Assembly (NCBI RefSeq): GCF_902536725.1
Contig: NZ_CACAYO010000001.1
Span: 1-64,000, forward strand
From: an uncultured Prochlorococcus sp.
GTDB lineage: Bacteria > Cyanobacteriota > Cyanobacteriia > PCC-6307 > Cyanobiaceae
Reading direction: 5' to 3'
DNA: 64,000 nucleotides
Part shown: in pieces, positions 10,894 through 19,400 of the stretch
How the letters are laid out: every line of letters starts with the position of its first letter
Position numbering within the stretch: position 1 is the stretch's first letter
Notes under the pieces: model-generated
Databases searched by the model: none
Seen by the model: the letters and a program-made list of their open reading frames with translations, nothing else
What the model was told of the DNA's origin: nothing
Program-made: the position numbers and the translations under genes

Positions 10894-11151
10894 ATGGATC
10901 AAATCAGACAATCAAATTTAACAGATAACAATCATGTCAAGTGCTCCTCAAATAAAGTCTCATTAGAAACAGAGCTTTCAGAAACTCTTTATAACACTAT
11001 GAAAGATTTCGTATTAAGTAACCCGACTTGGGATCAATATAAGCTTATAAATTCAGCATTAGCTACTTTTCTCGTTCAAAACGGTTGTACAGATAATTCT
11101 GTCTCTGAAATTTATTTAAATCAATTATTTACACCCTCTAAGTCTTTTTAA
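10894..11151 (+). CDS. DUF2811 family small protein
   Basis: An 85-residue protein whose core (VSLETELSETLYNTMKDFVLSNPTWDQYKLINSALATFLVQNG) matches the cyanobacterial DUF2811 pattern. The function is unknown; the fold looks like a small helical, ribbon-helix-helix-like unit. The C-terminal 14 nt overlap the end of the convergent GMC oxidoreductase gene. Confidence 0.8.
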   Translation: MDQIRQSNLTDNNHVKCSSNKVSLETELSETLYNTMKDFVLSNPTWDQYKLINSALATFLVQNGCTDNSVSEIYLNQLFTPSKSF

Positions 11152-12778
11152 TATTTAAACAGGCTCTTCTACTCAATGCCATCATAGTAAGTGTGGGGCT
11201 TTGCCAAGATGATGTTGGCCAGCATGCTCCATCTAATACCAGTATGTTCTTACATCTCCACAATCTATTAAATTTATCAACTACGCTATTTTCTTCATTC
11301 AACCCCATTGGTGCTCCTCCTAACTCATGAATATAATAACCGGGAGGAGGAGGACTGTCTGAAAGTGCTATCAAATTTTTTGTAAATAAACTCCCTAATG
11401 GAATATTCATTAGTTCATCAATATTTTTTATTTTTCCATTTGCAGCTTTGACTGATTTTTTTATTGTTTTTTCCATATGTTTTGCCATATTTAACTCATT
11501 CTCGCTCCATTCGAATTCAATGTAGGGTATCGGTACTCCCCATTCATCTGTTTTTCTTGAGAGAGAAACTGAGTTTTTCTCTCTAGGAAGGACTTCTCCA
11601 TGGGCGATAAGAAAGCCAATGGACTGGTTTGAGTCTTTTTGTAAAAATTTAGGTATCCCTAATCTATCAATTGCTCCCCAGATTCCATAACCTCTATGGA
11701 AATTTATGTTGTCAATTTCTGGTAAATTTGAACCAAAAGGAATAAAGAAGCTGCCCGCTCCAGAAAGATCGGGAGGATTATCTAGTGATTTATCTGAGTT
11801 TTTTGCTTTTGGGACTGAAAAAAATCTACAGATAGATATGTGATCCATGAGGTATTTACCTAATTTCCCAGAATTATCTTTAAACCCTGAGGAATTTGAT
11901 TTGTATTCTGAGTTCAGTAGTATTCTCAGTGTTGAAATTGTTGATGCGCAAAGAAGAATCAAATCACAATCCAATACTTCTTTGTGCCCATTTTCTAGGT
12001 TTACAATCGTTAGTTTTGAGGCAAGCTCTGTTATCTTGTTAATCTCAAAAGACTCCACTAGATAATTAGAGATTATTTGTACATTTCCAGTATCTAAAGC
12101 TTTTTTTAAAGAGCTTCCTACGCTAGAGGACTTGGGCCAATTTTTTTCTTTTACAGATGAATTACGGTCAAATCCTCTTGATTGGATAAATGGATAGTTT
12201 AATTTTGATTTAACTTTGCTGCCAAAAACTTTTTCGTTTTCTGTAAGAGGAATATCACCAATATATTCACCGTTTGGGACCTCCTTGATATCATCTTTTC
12301 GTCCATAAATTCCGCAGAAATTTTCAATAAAATCGTAGTGCGGGGAAATTTCTTCGTACGAAATAGGCCAGTTTGGCCCGAATCCGTCTTTTTTAGCTGG
12401 ATGAAAGTCTTCTGATGAAAGTCTTAATGTTATACCTCCCCAAGTTAATGATCTCCCCCCATATTGTTTACCTTGTGTCCAAAGAAATGGCTTTTTTTTT
12501 GGGAAGTCATACGGATGCTTCAATTCATTTGAATATAAGTCAGGATTATTTTTCCAATAGCCAGGATGTTGGCACTGATAGGCATGTTTTTTTGTTATTA
12601 CTCCAGATAATCTTTTTAATGTACTTTTTGGCTCATGAGTACTAGCTTCATGTCTTTTAACTTGAGGCCCTGCTTCTATTACTAAAACTTTTATCCCTTG
12701 TTCTGCCAATGTAAGTGCTGCTATTCCTCCTGTAGCTCCAGAACCAACAACAATTGCATCATAAGGACTTATATCCAA
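11138..12778 (-). CDS. GMC-family oxidoreductase
   Basis: A 546-residue FAD enzyme of the glucose-methanol-choline family. The N-terminus has the ADP-binding loop VVGSGATGGIAALTLAEQG, followed by VLVIEAGP. GGRSLTWGGITLRL matches the second family signature region. The C-terminal FAD-closing part reads HELGGAPMG and then VLDGACWPTSSWQSPTLTMMALSRRAC. Such enzymes oxidise alcohols or sugars; the substrate is not shown by the sequence. Its end overlaps the DUF2811 gene by 14 nt. Confidence 0.85.
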   Translation of the reverse strand: MDISPYDAIVVGSGATGGIAALTLAEQGIKVLVIEAGPQVKRHEASTHEPKSTLKRLSGVITKKHAYQCQHPGYWKNNPDLYSNELKHPYDFPKKKPFLWTQGKQYGGRSLTWGGITLRLSSEDFHPAKKDGFGPNWPISYEEISPHYDFIENFCGIYGRKDDIKEVPNGEYIGDIPLTENEKVFGSKVKSKLNYPFIQSRGFDRNSSVKEKNWPKSSSVGSSLKKALDTGNVQIISNYLVESFEINKITELASKLTIVNLENGHKEVLDCDLILLCASTISTLRILLNSEYKSNSSGFKDNSGKLGKYLMDHISICRFFSVPKAKNSDKSLDNPPDLSGAGSFFIPFGSNLPEIDNINFHRGYGIWGAIDRLGIPKFLQKDSNQSIGFLIAHGEVLPREKNSVSLSRKTDEWGVPIPYIEFEWSENELNMAKHMEKTIKKSVKAANGKIKNIDELMNIPLGSLFTKNLIALSDSPPPPGYYIHELGGAPMGLNEENSVVDKFNRLWRCKNILVLDGACWPTSSWQSPTLTMMALSRRACLNIKKT

Positions 12779-12885
12779 AACCTATTTCGTGATTTGCTAC
12801 TTCAATAAATATAGCATTCAGTAAATAACTAATTTTTAGATTTCAACTTAAGAAGTTAGAATTTATTGAAATACTACTCAAACAA

Positions 12886-13359
12886 ATGAGATTTATAATT
12901 TTAACTTTTTTAATAGTTGTTTTAACCCTCCCTTCTAGAAGCTTCGCTGCGTTGGATTATGGTAAACAATCTTTGGTAGGGGCTGATTTTTCTGGATCTG
13001 ATTTAAAAGGAGCAACTTTCTATTTGACTGATTTACAAGACGCAAATTTGTCAGGTTGTGAGCTCCAAAATGCGACTCTTTATGGAGCAAAATTGAAAGA
13101 TACTAATTTGAGTAACTCCAACTTAAGAGAAGTAACTTTAGACTCGGCTGTTTTAGATGGAACAGATTTATCAAATACTAACTTGGAGGATTCTTTTGCT
13201 TATAGTACCAAGTTTGAAAACGTAAAAATACAAGGCGCAGACTTCACAAATGTTTTTTTGCCAAAAGATATTATTAGGAAATTTTGTGAAAGTGCTACAG
13301 GAACTAATCCAATTACAAATAGAGAAACTAGAGAAACTCTAGAGTGCGATTACATCTAA
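12886..13359 (+). CDS. secreted pentapeptide-repeat protein, probably thylakoid-lumen or periplasmic
   Basis: Residues 1-22 form a signal peptide (hydrophobic core LTFLIVVLTLP, cleavage likely after SFAA). Residues 33-123 are pentapeptide repeats of the A(D/N)LxX type (ADFSGSDLKGATF, ANLSGCELQNATL, TNLSNSNL), which fold as a right-handed beta-helix. The C-terminal tail has two Cys. Lumenal pentapeptide proteins occur in cyanobacteria and chloroplasts, mostly without a defined role. It ends 2 nt before the convergent gene at 13362. Confidence 0.8.
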   Translation: MRFIILTFLIVVLTLPSRSFAALDYGKQSLVGADFSGSDLKGATFYLTDLQDANLSGCELQNATLYGAKLKDTNLSNSNLREVTLDSAVLDGTDLSNTNLEDSFAYSTKFENVKIQGADFTNVFLPKDIIRKFCESATGTNPITNRETRETLECDYI

Positions 13360-13361
13360 AT

Positions 13362-13754
13362 TCATGCACATACAAGTTCTTTTTTAATCTTTCTTTGTTT
13401 ATAAAGTGATCTTCCAACAGGCCAACCTAAAGTAGATAAATGTTTCATTAGAGAACCTGAGTATTTGAAATAAAAATTGTCTGAATATTTGATGCCAAGT
13501 TCATTTAGAGTGGTTATTAATAAACATAGATCTTTCTTTTTGCCTTTTTTCATATCCAATAACATAAATCCTTCACTTGATAATTTTTTTTCTAGTACCT
13601 TATCATTTTCAGCAAAACCAACTTTAAGTGAATTAAATGCATCAGAATAAAGAGTATAAATTATTCCGTTTTTAGATTTATCTACAGAAGTCTTTACATT
13701 AAATCTTGATGATATTAATGTTTTGTATCCTTTAATGATTTTTCTATTATTCAT
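13362..13754 (-). CDS. GIY-YIG-like (T5orf172-type) conserved hypothetical protein
   Basis: A 130-residue basic protein. Residues 28-50 (GIIYTLYSDAFNSLKVGFAENDKVLEKKL) resemble the GIY...KVG core of GIY-YIG/T5orf172 nuclease domains. The downstream part (TLNELGIKYSDNFYFKYSGSLMKHLSTLGWPVG) is unlike a standard nuclease end, so catalysis is uncertain. It begins 2 nt after the ribbon-helix-helix gene and is almost certainly in an operon with it. Confidence 0.6.
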   Translation of the reverse strand: MNNRKIIKGYKTLISSRFNVKTSVDKSKNGIIYTLYSDAFNSLKVGFAENDKVLEKKLSSEGFMLLDMKKGKKKDLCLLITTLNELGIKYSDNFYFKYSGSLMKHLSTLGWPVGRSLYKQRKIKKELVCA

Positions 13755-13756
13755 AA

Positions 13757-14254
13757 TTATTTGATTTCATCGTGAGCTAATTCGTATTTCTCCAATAGAT
13801 TGTTTACTTCTGCTAGTGCAATCCTCTTTTGACAGGCCGAGTCATATCTATTTACTGCTATAGAAGGTATTGAACCTTTGCTTTTCATTTCCCTTATACC
13901 AGTTTCTAAACATTGAAAAGCAACACTTGATAGATCTCTTCCCTCTGCTGCAGCCCAAACTTTCAAAAGATAAGTAAGATTTGATGGTACTGAGATCTGT
14001 ACTTTGTTTGAATTTGAAGTATTTAATGCAATATCATCGAGACTAATTTCTTTCAAGGAAATAGTTTCTTTTACCTTTTTCTTCAAAAATTTTACTTGGC
14101 TTATAGCGTCCTCTCTATTCTTTATTTTTTGTTCTATTTCAAATAACTCTTCTTCTGAATTTATTAAAGCTTCTAATGCCCATTTAGCATCATCTTTCGC
14201 AACCGCGGTTCTATCAAGCCATTCATCTCTTATTTTTGACCAATTACTAGGCAT
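13757..14254 (-). CDS. ribbon-helix-helix-type putative DNA-binding regulator
   Basis: A 165-residue protein. Residues 25-70 look like a coiled coil rich in Glu and Lys. Residues 84-115 (KVQISVPSNLTYLLKVWAAAEGRDLSSVAFQCLETGIRE) fit a CopG-like beta-strand plus two helices. A second helical segment ends the protein. It is the first gene of a two-gene unit with the GIY-YIG-like protein. A row of TATAGATT repeats at 11-bp steps lies 37 nt upstream of its start, as expected for autoregulation by a ribbon-helix-helix protein. Confidence 0.6.
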   Translation of the reverse strand: MPSNWSKIRDEWLDRTAVAKDDAKWALEALINSEEELFEIEQKIKNREDAISQVKFLKKKVKETISLKEISLDDIALNTSNSNKVQISVPSNLTYLLKVWAAAEGRDLSSVAFQCLETGIREMKSKGSIPSIAVNRYDSACQKRIALAEVNNLLEKYELAHDEIK

Positions 14255-14288
14255 AAGCTTTATAAGATAATTCTATGATATATATATC

Positions 14289-14333
14289 TATATAGATTGT
14301 CTACATATTCAGTATAGATTTTATATAGATTGT
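14289..14333. promoter_or_regulatory. putative operator array: TATAGATT repeats at 11-bp steps
   Basis: TATAGATT occurs at 14291-14298, 14313-14320 and 14324-14331. The position that would complete the series, 14302-14309, has TACATATT (6 of 8 matching). The repeats are direct and fall on one face of the helix. The longer copy TATATAGATTGT is identical at 14289-14300 and 14322-14333. The array lies just upstream of the ribbon-helix-helix gene; such regulators typically bind tandem direct repeats. Confidence 0.55.
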
Positions 14334-14518
14334 TTAAAGTTTTAATTTTATTTTTAATAATTCCTCGTCTTAGGAATAATCTTTTAAAATAATTGAAACT
14401 GCAGAATACATCCAATTTGATCTAAGAGGTATTTTTTCGCTAATTGAAAACGATATATTTGAAAAATCAATTTTTTAAATTTTAGTTATTTGTTTATTTA
14501 ATTAAAACTTCTGAGCTT

Positions 14519-14908
14519 TTAATCTCTTTCAATAAGTTCAATTTTATAACCATCAGGATCCTCAACAAAAGCCAAGACAGTAGTACTGTTTTTCATTGTT
14601 TTAGGTTTGGTTGTTATTTTACAACCATTTTTTTCTAATCCTTGACAAATTAGATGAATATCTTTTACTCCAATAGCTATATGACCATATTTATCTCCAA
14701 GCTCATAGTCTTCAGACTTTTTGTCCCAGTTATAAGTTAATTCAATTACTGAGTTTTCTTTTTCTGAGCCATATCCAACAAATGCCAAAGTAAATTTTCC
14801 ATGAGGGTAATCCTTTTTTCGCAATAAATTCATTCCTAATCTATTGACGTAGAAATCAATGGATTTATCTAAATCTCCAACCCTCAACATTGTATGTAGG
14901 ATACGCAT
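14519..14908 (-). CDS. gloA: lactoylglutathione lyase (glyoxalase I)
   Basis: A 129-residue vicinal-oxygen-chelate enzyme that isomerises the methylglyoxal-glutathione adduct. Matches include [47 protein letters not shown] and, in the second half, [11 protein letters not shown] and [15 protein letters not shown]. The metal ligands are His5, a Glu in the middle strand, the His in YGHIAI and the final Glu. Length is typical of GloA. Confidence 0.92.
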   Translation of the reverse strand: MRILHTMLRVGDLDKSIDFYVNRLGMNLLRKKDYPHGKFTLAFVGYGSEKENSVIELTYNWDKKSEDYELGDKYGHIAIGVKDIHLICQGLEKNGCKITTKPKTMKNSTTVLAFVEDPDGYKIELIERD

Positions 14909-15041
14909 TTTGAATTATGAACCTGAATCAATTATCTAATATTTAATAACCATCTGCCAAAGTTGATTTTTCCGAAAGTAAGTCTTTTTATTAAGTTCAA
15001 AAAATTAGGTTAAAATATGAATACGAAATTTCAATAATATA

Positions 15042-15476
15042 TTGAATCATATATTCCAAAGACTATCATCAGTTTTTTTGTATACTTTGCCATTAAAGGC
15101 ATCAATACCTTTTGGATATTTTTTGTTCTATAAATATTCATTTTTAAAAATACTATTATTACTAACTTTTCCGATAGCAATAATTGAAAAATCTTTGCCT
15201 TTTGGAAGTTTTTTATTATTTATAATTTTGTTTGCTGGATTAGTAAGAAATCCAAAAGTTCCCTATTTCGTTAGATATAACGCATGCCAAGCATTACTTA
15301 TTGATATTGCTTTGATAATAATTTCATATCTTTTGAGAATATTTCCCATAGTTGAATTAGGCTCAATAATTTTTATATTTACACTATGTATTTTTATTTA
15401 TTCGATTTCTCAATGTATTTATGGAGTTGAACCTGAAATTCCCTTAATTAGTAAATCTGTAAGAATGCAAATTTAA
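15042..15476 (+). CDS. Tic20/Ycf60-like membrane protein
   Basis: A 144-residue protein with four hydrophobic helices. The segment VRNPKVPYFVRYNACQALLIDIALIIISYLLRI is the conserved core of the Tic20/Ycf60 family (RFNxxQAxLLDI). In chloroplasts Tic20 is part of the inner-envelope protein import channel; the cyanobacterial role is not settled. The start is TTG at 15042. Confidence 0.8.
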   Translation: MNHIFQRLSSVFLYTLPLKASIPFGYFLFYKYSFLKILLLLTFPIAIIEKSLPFGSFLLFIILFAGLVRNPKVPYFVRYNACQALLIDIALIIISYLLRIFPIVELGSIIFIFTLCIFIYSISQCIYGVEPEIPLISKSVRMQI

Positions 15477-15502
15477 AAAGATTTTTAGATTTTCTGACTT
15501 TT

Positions 15503-15832
15503 TTAGCACTCATTCAGAATAGATTCCCATCTTTGTTGACTTGCCTTTATTGATTGCATTGGCGGATTAGCCCCCTCTATTTCAAAGGCTTTAATTAATG
15601 ATTTATTAGCTAATAGGCCTAATCTTGCTGCCTCTCTTTGCCTAGAGCATACTTTTTTTCTTGATCCCTCTTTTAGACTATTTTCGATTTCTTTAAGAAT
15701 CTGGCTAGCTTCATTTGATTTGGAATAAAAATCATTCATATAAACATCAAGTGCCGTATCAGCAAAGATCTCAACAGGAGAAATTATTGTGACAAAGCAC
15801 ACTATAAAACTTAAAAATACAAGTATTTTCAT
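15503..15832 (-). CDS. small secreted hypothetical protein
   Basis: A 109-residue protein with an N-terminal signal peptide (hydrophobic residues 3-20, likely cleavage after IFA-D) and a helical, charged mature part with two Cys (VCSRQ, NEC). It is 7 nt downstream of the membrane protein at 15840 on the same strand. No family recognised. Confidence 0.55.
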   Translation of the reverse strand: MKILVFLSFIVCFVTIISPVEIFADTALDVYMNDFYSKSNEASQILKEIENSLKEGSRKKVCSRQREAARLGLLANKSLIKAFEIEGANPPMQSIKASQQRWESILNEC

Positions 15833-15839
15833 AAGAATC

Positions 15840-16424
15840 TTAAGTAAATTTTTTGTCTGATCTCTTTAATACTAAATAAAAGATAAGAACGCTAGTTGTT
15901 CCAGATGGGCCTATTAAAACATGCCAAAATTGATCGCCACTAATTGAGAGCCTTGTGCCAAAGAAAGTCGTGAAAATAATACCAAATATTGGGTAAAGAA
16001 TAAAAAGCCAATCTTTAAAAACTCTTTGCCAATTGATAATTAGAAGGATACTTATTATTACTTGAAAAAGGAGAGCAATAGTTTTATCAAATAAAAAATA
16101 TGAGATTATTGAACATAAAGAAATACAAATATTAGTTTTTTGAATAAATTTATTTTTTATAACTGATATAGATAAACAAGTTAGGCCTAAAGATAGGAAA
16201 GAATAAAATAACCAATTAAATAAAGAGGAGTGATCTACATAAATCCAAGATGTTTGGGTATGATCTATCATTTCAGAAATTGATGCCAATCCTAAAAAAA
16301 TAAAACCGAAAGGTATCAATTTGTTCTTGCTTATATGTTTGAATTTATTAATCGATCTAATACCTAATAATATTGGGATGATCGCCGCTTGAAAGTGGGC
16401 AAATAATAAAATTAAAAAAAACAA
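15840..16424 (-). CDS. polytopic membrane protein, unknown function
   Basis: A 194-residue protein that is almost entirely hydrophobic, with six or so predicted helices and short loops. HTQTSWIYVDHSS and GDQFWHVLIGPSGTT contain the few polar, possibly functional residues, including several His. No family recognised with confidence. It is followed closely by the secreted protein at 15503. Confidence 0.55.
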   Translation of the reverse strand: MFFLILLFAHFQAAIIPILLGIRSINKFKHISKNKLIPFGFIFLGLASISEMIDHTQTSWIYVDHSSLFNWLFYSFLSLGLTCLSISVIKNKFIQKTNICISLCSIISYFLFDKTIALLFQVIISILLIINWQRVFKDWLFILYPIFGIIFTTFFGTRLSISGDQFWHVLIGPSGTTSVLIFYLVLKRSDKKFT

Positions 16425-16475
16425 AATAAATTCTCAAACTTAATTCACCTTAATTTAAATAAAAACAGTTTAGGG

Positions 16476-16676
16476 TCACCTTAGTAGAGAAATGTACCAT
16501 TGCCCTATTACTATAATCAATATTGTAAGAACAAAAGGGAAAGCAGGATATCGTGTTTGAAAATTAGCAGGTGGCCAAGGAGACCATGATATTAATCTCC
16601 CTTGCGATTCATTTGAAAAAACTTTTTTTTTTGATTTTTTGGATATTAAATTATCTGCGGCAAATCCTTTACTCAT
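16476..16676 (-). CDS. small single-helix membrane protein
   Basis: A 66-residue protein with a basic, Ser/Lys-rich N-terminus, a Trp/Pro-rich middle (SWSPWPPANFQTRYPAFP) and one C-terminal transmembrane helix (FVLTILIIVIGQWYISLL). No family recognised; the topology resembles small picocyanobacterial membrane proteins. Confidence 0.55.
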   Translation of the reverse strand: MSKGFAADNLISKKSKKKVFSNESQGRLISWSPWPPANFQTRYPAFPFVLTILIIVIGQWYISLLR

Positions 16677-16880
16677 AATCTAAATAAATTTCATTCTAAC
16701 AAAAACGTATCAAAAAGGCGTTTATATTTTTAGGTTCTCTTTAATTGAACAAAGGGGGTGTGATTTCGTTTTAGCCCGAATAATTACCTATGACTGTCTT
16801 TAGCGATATTTATTAAACTGGATAAACTAAATTCTCCAGTAGATTTTTGCCTTATTTTTTGGAAGTTGTTAGGGTATTAT
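16677..16880. other. intergenic region, nothing assigned
   Basis: About 200 bp between two minus-strand genes. It contains a CAAAGGGGGTGTG stretch (near 16750) in otherwise AT-rich DNA and a nine-codon ATG frame at 16791. Neither is enough to call a gene. Confidence 0.3.
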
Positions 16881-17108
16881 TTAATCTTCTGCATTTTCAA
16901 AATCTCTTAGCAAACGAAAAGTTTTGGAAATAAAAGGGAAGATCCATACCAACAACCCCACTACTGTTATCAAAGCGACAAGAAAACCCAAAATTGCTAA
17001 GAATCCGCCTGTTACATCCCCTTCGTAAAAGCGATCAAGCCCAATCGGAGCACCAACTCCTAAAAGGAAGAGTCTTGTTAAAGTTTGTTTTTCTTTTTTT
17101 CTCAACAT
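16881..17108 (-). CDS. TM2-domain membrane protein
   Basis: About 75 residues from the ATG at 17108. The core LFLLGVGAPIGLDRFYEGDVTGGFLAILGF is the TM2 pattern (GxxGxDRFYxG between two helices), followed by ALITVVGLLVWIF. The frame stays open upstream to 17195, but that extension (MGFVKKYWWIESELKV...) does not fit the family, so the internal start is preferred. Confidence 0.7.
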   Translation of the reverse strand: MLRKKEKQTLTRLFLLGVGAPIGLDRFYEGDVTGGFLAILGFLVALITVVGLLVWIFPFISKTFRLLRDFENAED

Positions 17109-17615
17109 AAATAATATAAAAAGAGATCTTATCCCCAATTTTAGATCGACTTTTAATTCGGATTCAATCCACCAGTATTTTTTAACAAATCCCACAGTAA
17201 ATCCCCCAGTAAATAATTACCCCTATGTGATTGTTTATTGATGTCTATAACAAGGGAAAATTTCTTAAATCTTTCAAATATGGCTTTGTATCTACGATTA
17301 AAATAATTCTGCCTGCCTATGGGGGAAAATGACATCCTATGCAGGTCAACTAAATACGGAGGGGGTGTTAGTTTATATAAATTTATAAGATATTCTCATA
17401 CATCTTCTGAGACAACGATTATCACAAATAAGTCAAATTCCCCCAACATTTCCCCCAACACTTTTAATCAAAATTCTGATAATGGAAGACATACTCTGAC
17501 ACTAAGGGAAGCAGCTTTTTAAGAAAAAAATGGATTATTTTTTGAAAATACTTATATTTTAAAAATTTTGATAATCTCTGAACATAGCAGACACTATCAG
17601 AGACGATTATTTGAA
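17109..17615. other. tRNA-proximal gap with repeated CCCCCA tracts; no confident gene
   Basis: About 500 bp between the TM2 gene and tRNA-Ser. CCCCCA-type tracts recur (around 17203, 17440 and 17452, with GGGGGA near 17320 and GGAGGGGGTG near 17357). Short open frames exist on both strands (17319-17522 plus, 17153-17335 minus) but look non-coding. Sequence next to a tRNA with a duplicated half may be debris of an integrated element; no integrase motif is visible. Confidence 0.35.
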
Positions 17616-17702
17616 CGGAGGGGGTGGGATTCGAACCCACGGTACCCTTGCAGATACGCTAGTTTTCAAGACTAGAGCCTTAAACCACTCGACCACCCCT
17701 CC
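17616..17702 (-). tRNA. tRNA-Ser(UGA)
   Basis: The minus strand reads GGAGGGGTGGTCGAGTGG at the 5' end. The anticodon stem-loop CTAGTCTTGAAAACTAG gives anticodon UGA, and a long variable arm follows as in type II tRNAs. The T-arm is GGGTTCGAATCCC and the acceptor closes with CCCCTCC plus a G discriminator. Total 87 nt, no encoded CCA. A copy of its 5' half lies at 18873-18915. Confidence 0.95.
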
Positions 17703-18909
17703 AGGCAAAAATTATTAAATTTTTCACAAATATAATTATACATCAGATTAGATCTTTTAATTTTTAAAAAGTCTTTTAATTTTATGCAGGTTTTGCTTAA
17801 GGTAATCTATTACTGAATCTGTAAAGCATCTCGCCCAAAATCTATTTAATCCTAAAATTCCTGAATATTTTGTATGGCCATAAGGACTTGGGCCTATTAT
17901 TAATTTTGGATTAATAAAAATTGATCCTTGATTTTGCTTGATTGAATTGTGAAAAGATACATGCTCACAAATTTTTTCACCATTTCTACTCAAGCCTATG
18001 TATTTTGCATTATCAGGTATGCTCGATTTTCTATAAATGGCTAAACCCCCGAAAGCAGAATCTACCGCAATAATTTTTTTTGAAGGAATTATTTTAATCA
18101 TTCTTGAATATACATTTCTTGATTCCGATTCAAACCTACTGAATCCAATGTTTAATTCTTCTTTTGTTGCTTGCCAGCAATCATTAGGAGACCAAATATT
18201 ATGACGTAGTGCCCAAATATCGTAGTATGCACCTTTTACATTTGCTGTCTGAACAGACCACCCTTTTTCTGAAATACATTCTTTAATTACTTGACTATTG
18301 ATATTACTACAAACACCATCTGTATCGACAACAATTAAATAGTCTACCCAATCATTTTTTTTACTTTTTAACTCCTCTAAACATCTGTTTCTACATAGGG
18401 CCAATCTTTGTGTATGAATTGGTAATTTCGTTCTTAATCTTCCAAAAGATTCATAACGAAAGTTTTTTTTCTGCCTTGAAAGTTTTTTTAGGCTATCTAA
18501 TGTTTTGTCATCACTATCAGATTCAACAAAAAAATATTCAATTTTATTAGCAAAATATAGACCTTTATCTAAACATTTTATTGTTTGGAAAATTTGTCTT
18601 TGACAATTTCTTATTGTGCCAACTATTAAAAAGTTCAAAATCTGTTAGTTTAGGTGGAATCAAACCTTACATATACTAGTTATATCAGTTAAATTTTTAA
18701 AGATTTTTCTTATTACAAAAGGAAATTTTTTTGTGTTGAGCAAAGAAATTTTTGTAGTCCCCAATGGTTCCCTTATCTTGATAGGGTTAATTTATTCTTA
18801 TTTTCTTACTTGTAAGATCAACTTTATATCAATCATAGAAGATTTATTAAGTTTATTTTTTCCTAAAAAAGATAGTTTTCAAGACTAGAGCCTTAAACCA
18901 CTCGACCAC
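17660..18909. mobile_element. putative tRNA-Ser-targeted integrated element or its remnant
   Basis: A 37-nt direct repeat (17660-17696 inside the tRNA, 18873-18909 outside) bounds about 1.2 kb that holds a single glycosyltransferase gene. The repeat covers the anticodon stem-loop to near the tRNA 5' end; similarity extends a few bases further with mismatches. No integrase, helicase or capsid gene remains between the repeats. Boundaries are the repeats themselves and are approximate. Confidence 0.6.
17757..18638 (-). CDS. GT-A-fold glycosyltransferase-like protein
   Basis: A 293-residue protein. The N-terminus MNFLIVGTIRNCQRQI and FFVESDSDDKTLDSLKKL are a nucleotide-sugar-binding start. LIVVDTDGVCSNI (about residue 103) carries the DxD-type metal motif, and DSAFGGLAIYRKSSI (about 193) is the acceptor-side region. 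It resembles enzymes that decorate surface polysaccharide. It is the only gene between the tRNA-Ser and the copy of its 5' half, so it is probably cargo of a tRNA-targeted element; cell-surface glycosyltransferases are common island genes in this genus. Confidence 0.7.
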   Translation of the reverse strand: MNFLIVGTIRNCQRQIFQTIKCLDKGLYFANKIEYFFVESDSDDKTLDSLKKLSRQKKNFRYESFGRLRTKLPIHTQRLALCRNRCLEELKSKKNDWVDYLIVVDTDGVCSNINSQVIKECISEKGWSVQTANVKGAYYDIWALRHNIWSPNDCWQATKEELNIGFSRFESESRNVYSRMIKIIPSKKIIAVDSAFGGLAIYRKSSIPDNAKYIGLSRNGEKICEHVSFHNSIKQNQGSIFINPKLIIGPSPYGHTKYSGILGLNRFWARCFTDSVIDYLKQNLHKIKRLFKN

Positions 18910-19115
18910 TCTTCCAAAGGGTTTTTCAGTTTTATTGGACTTAAGACAATAACATAAGAAATTAGTCACATTCTAAAAAATCGAAGATTTAAAAATTATT
19001 TCAAGATAATAATTTAAGATAGGAATTTTTATTAATAATGATGAGTTAAATCGTTATAACAATCTATTATTAGTGAAATTTAGTTCACAAAAAATTTAGA
19101 ATGCTGCCAAAAAAA
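18639..19115. other. gap flanking the tRNA fragment; no gene seen
   Basis: Apart from the tRNA-Ser fragment (18873-18915), this 477-bp AT-rich stretch shows no open frame with coding character and no clear hairpin terminator. Confidence 0.4.
18873..18915 (-). repeat. partial copy of tRNA-Ser 5' half (putative attachment-site scar)
   Basis: 37 nt are identical to tRNA-Ser positions 17660-17696, then 4 of the next 6 bases match. The orientation is the same as the intact tRNA. It lacks the T-arm and the 3' acceptor strand and so cannot be functional. Confidence 0.85.
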
Positions 19116-19265
19116 TCACCCAAAGTTGACATTTTGTTGAAATATACCAAATAAGTTATTCCCGACTATTGCAGCGATTATTAAAACCAAGGCAACTATG
19201 GCGAAAAGAGCACTAACATCTTTTATGTCATAAGGTGCTTTAAATAAAGGTTTTTGGTCTGCCAT
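19116..19265 (-). CDS. 49-residue single-helix membrane protein
   Basis: ATG at 19265 gives MADQKPLFKAPYDIKDVSAL, then one hydrophobic helix (LFAIVALVLIIAAIVGNNLFGIF) and a short tail. Its size and topology resemble small photosynthetic-membrane subunits, but it does not match PsaM, PsbX, PsbY or PetN as I know them. Codon use and a clean frame of 50 codons support a real gene. Confidence 0.6.
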   Translation of the reverse strand: MADQKPLFKAPYDIKDVSALFAIVALVLIIAAIVGNNLFGIFQQNVNFG

Positions 19266-19354
19266 GGTTATCTAATATATAAATGCAATTGAATCATATT
19301 ATTTTAATGCTTGTGAGAAGTATTAAGTTACTTTTTAGTGTAAGAAAGGACAAT

Positions 19355-19384
19355 AAAAAAGCCACTAAAAGTGGCTTTTTTTAT
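19355..19384. terminator. bidirectional rho-independent terminator
   Basis: GCCACT-AAAA-AGTGGC hairpin (about 19363-19378) with A-tract before and T-tract after, so it can end transcription in either direction. It sits between the 19401 peptide gene (minus) and the plus-strand side of the 19116-19265 promoter region. Confidence 0.8.
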
Positions 19385-19400
19385 TTAATGGTCAAATAAA

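Noticed and set aside
17319-17522. Plus-strand frame near tRNA-Ser, considered as integrase or excisionase debris
   Set aside because: No catalytic RHRY residues or helix-turn-helix pattern; composition is dominated by Ser/Asn/Thr, as in non-coding AT-rich frames.
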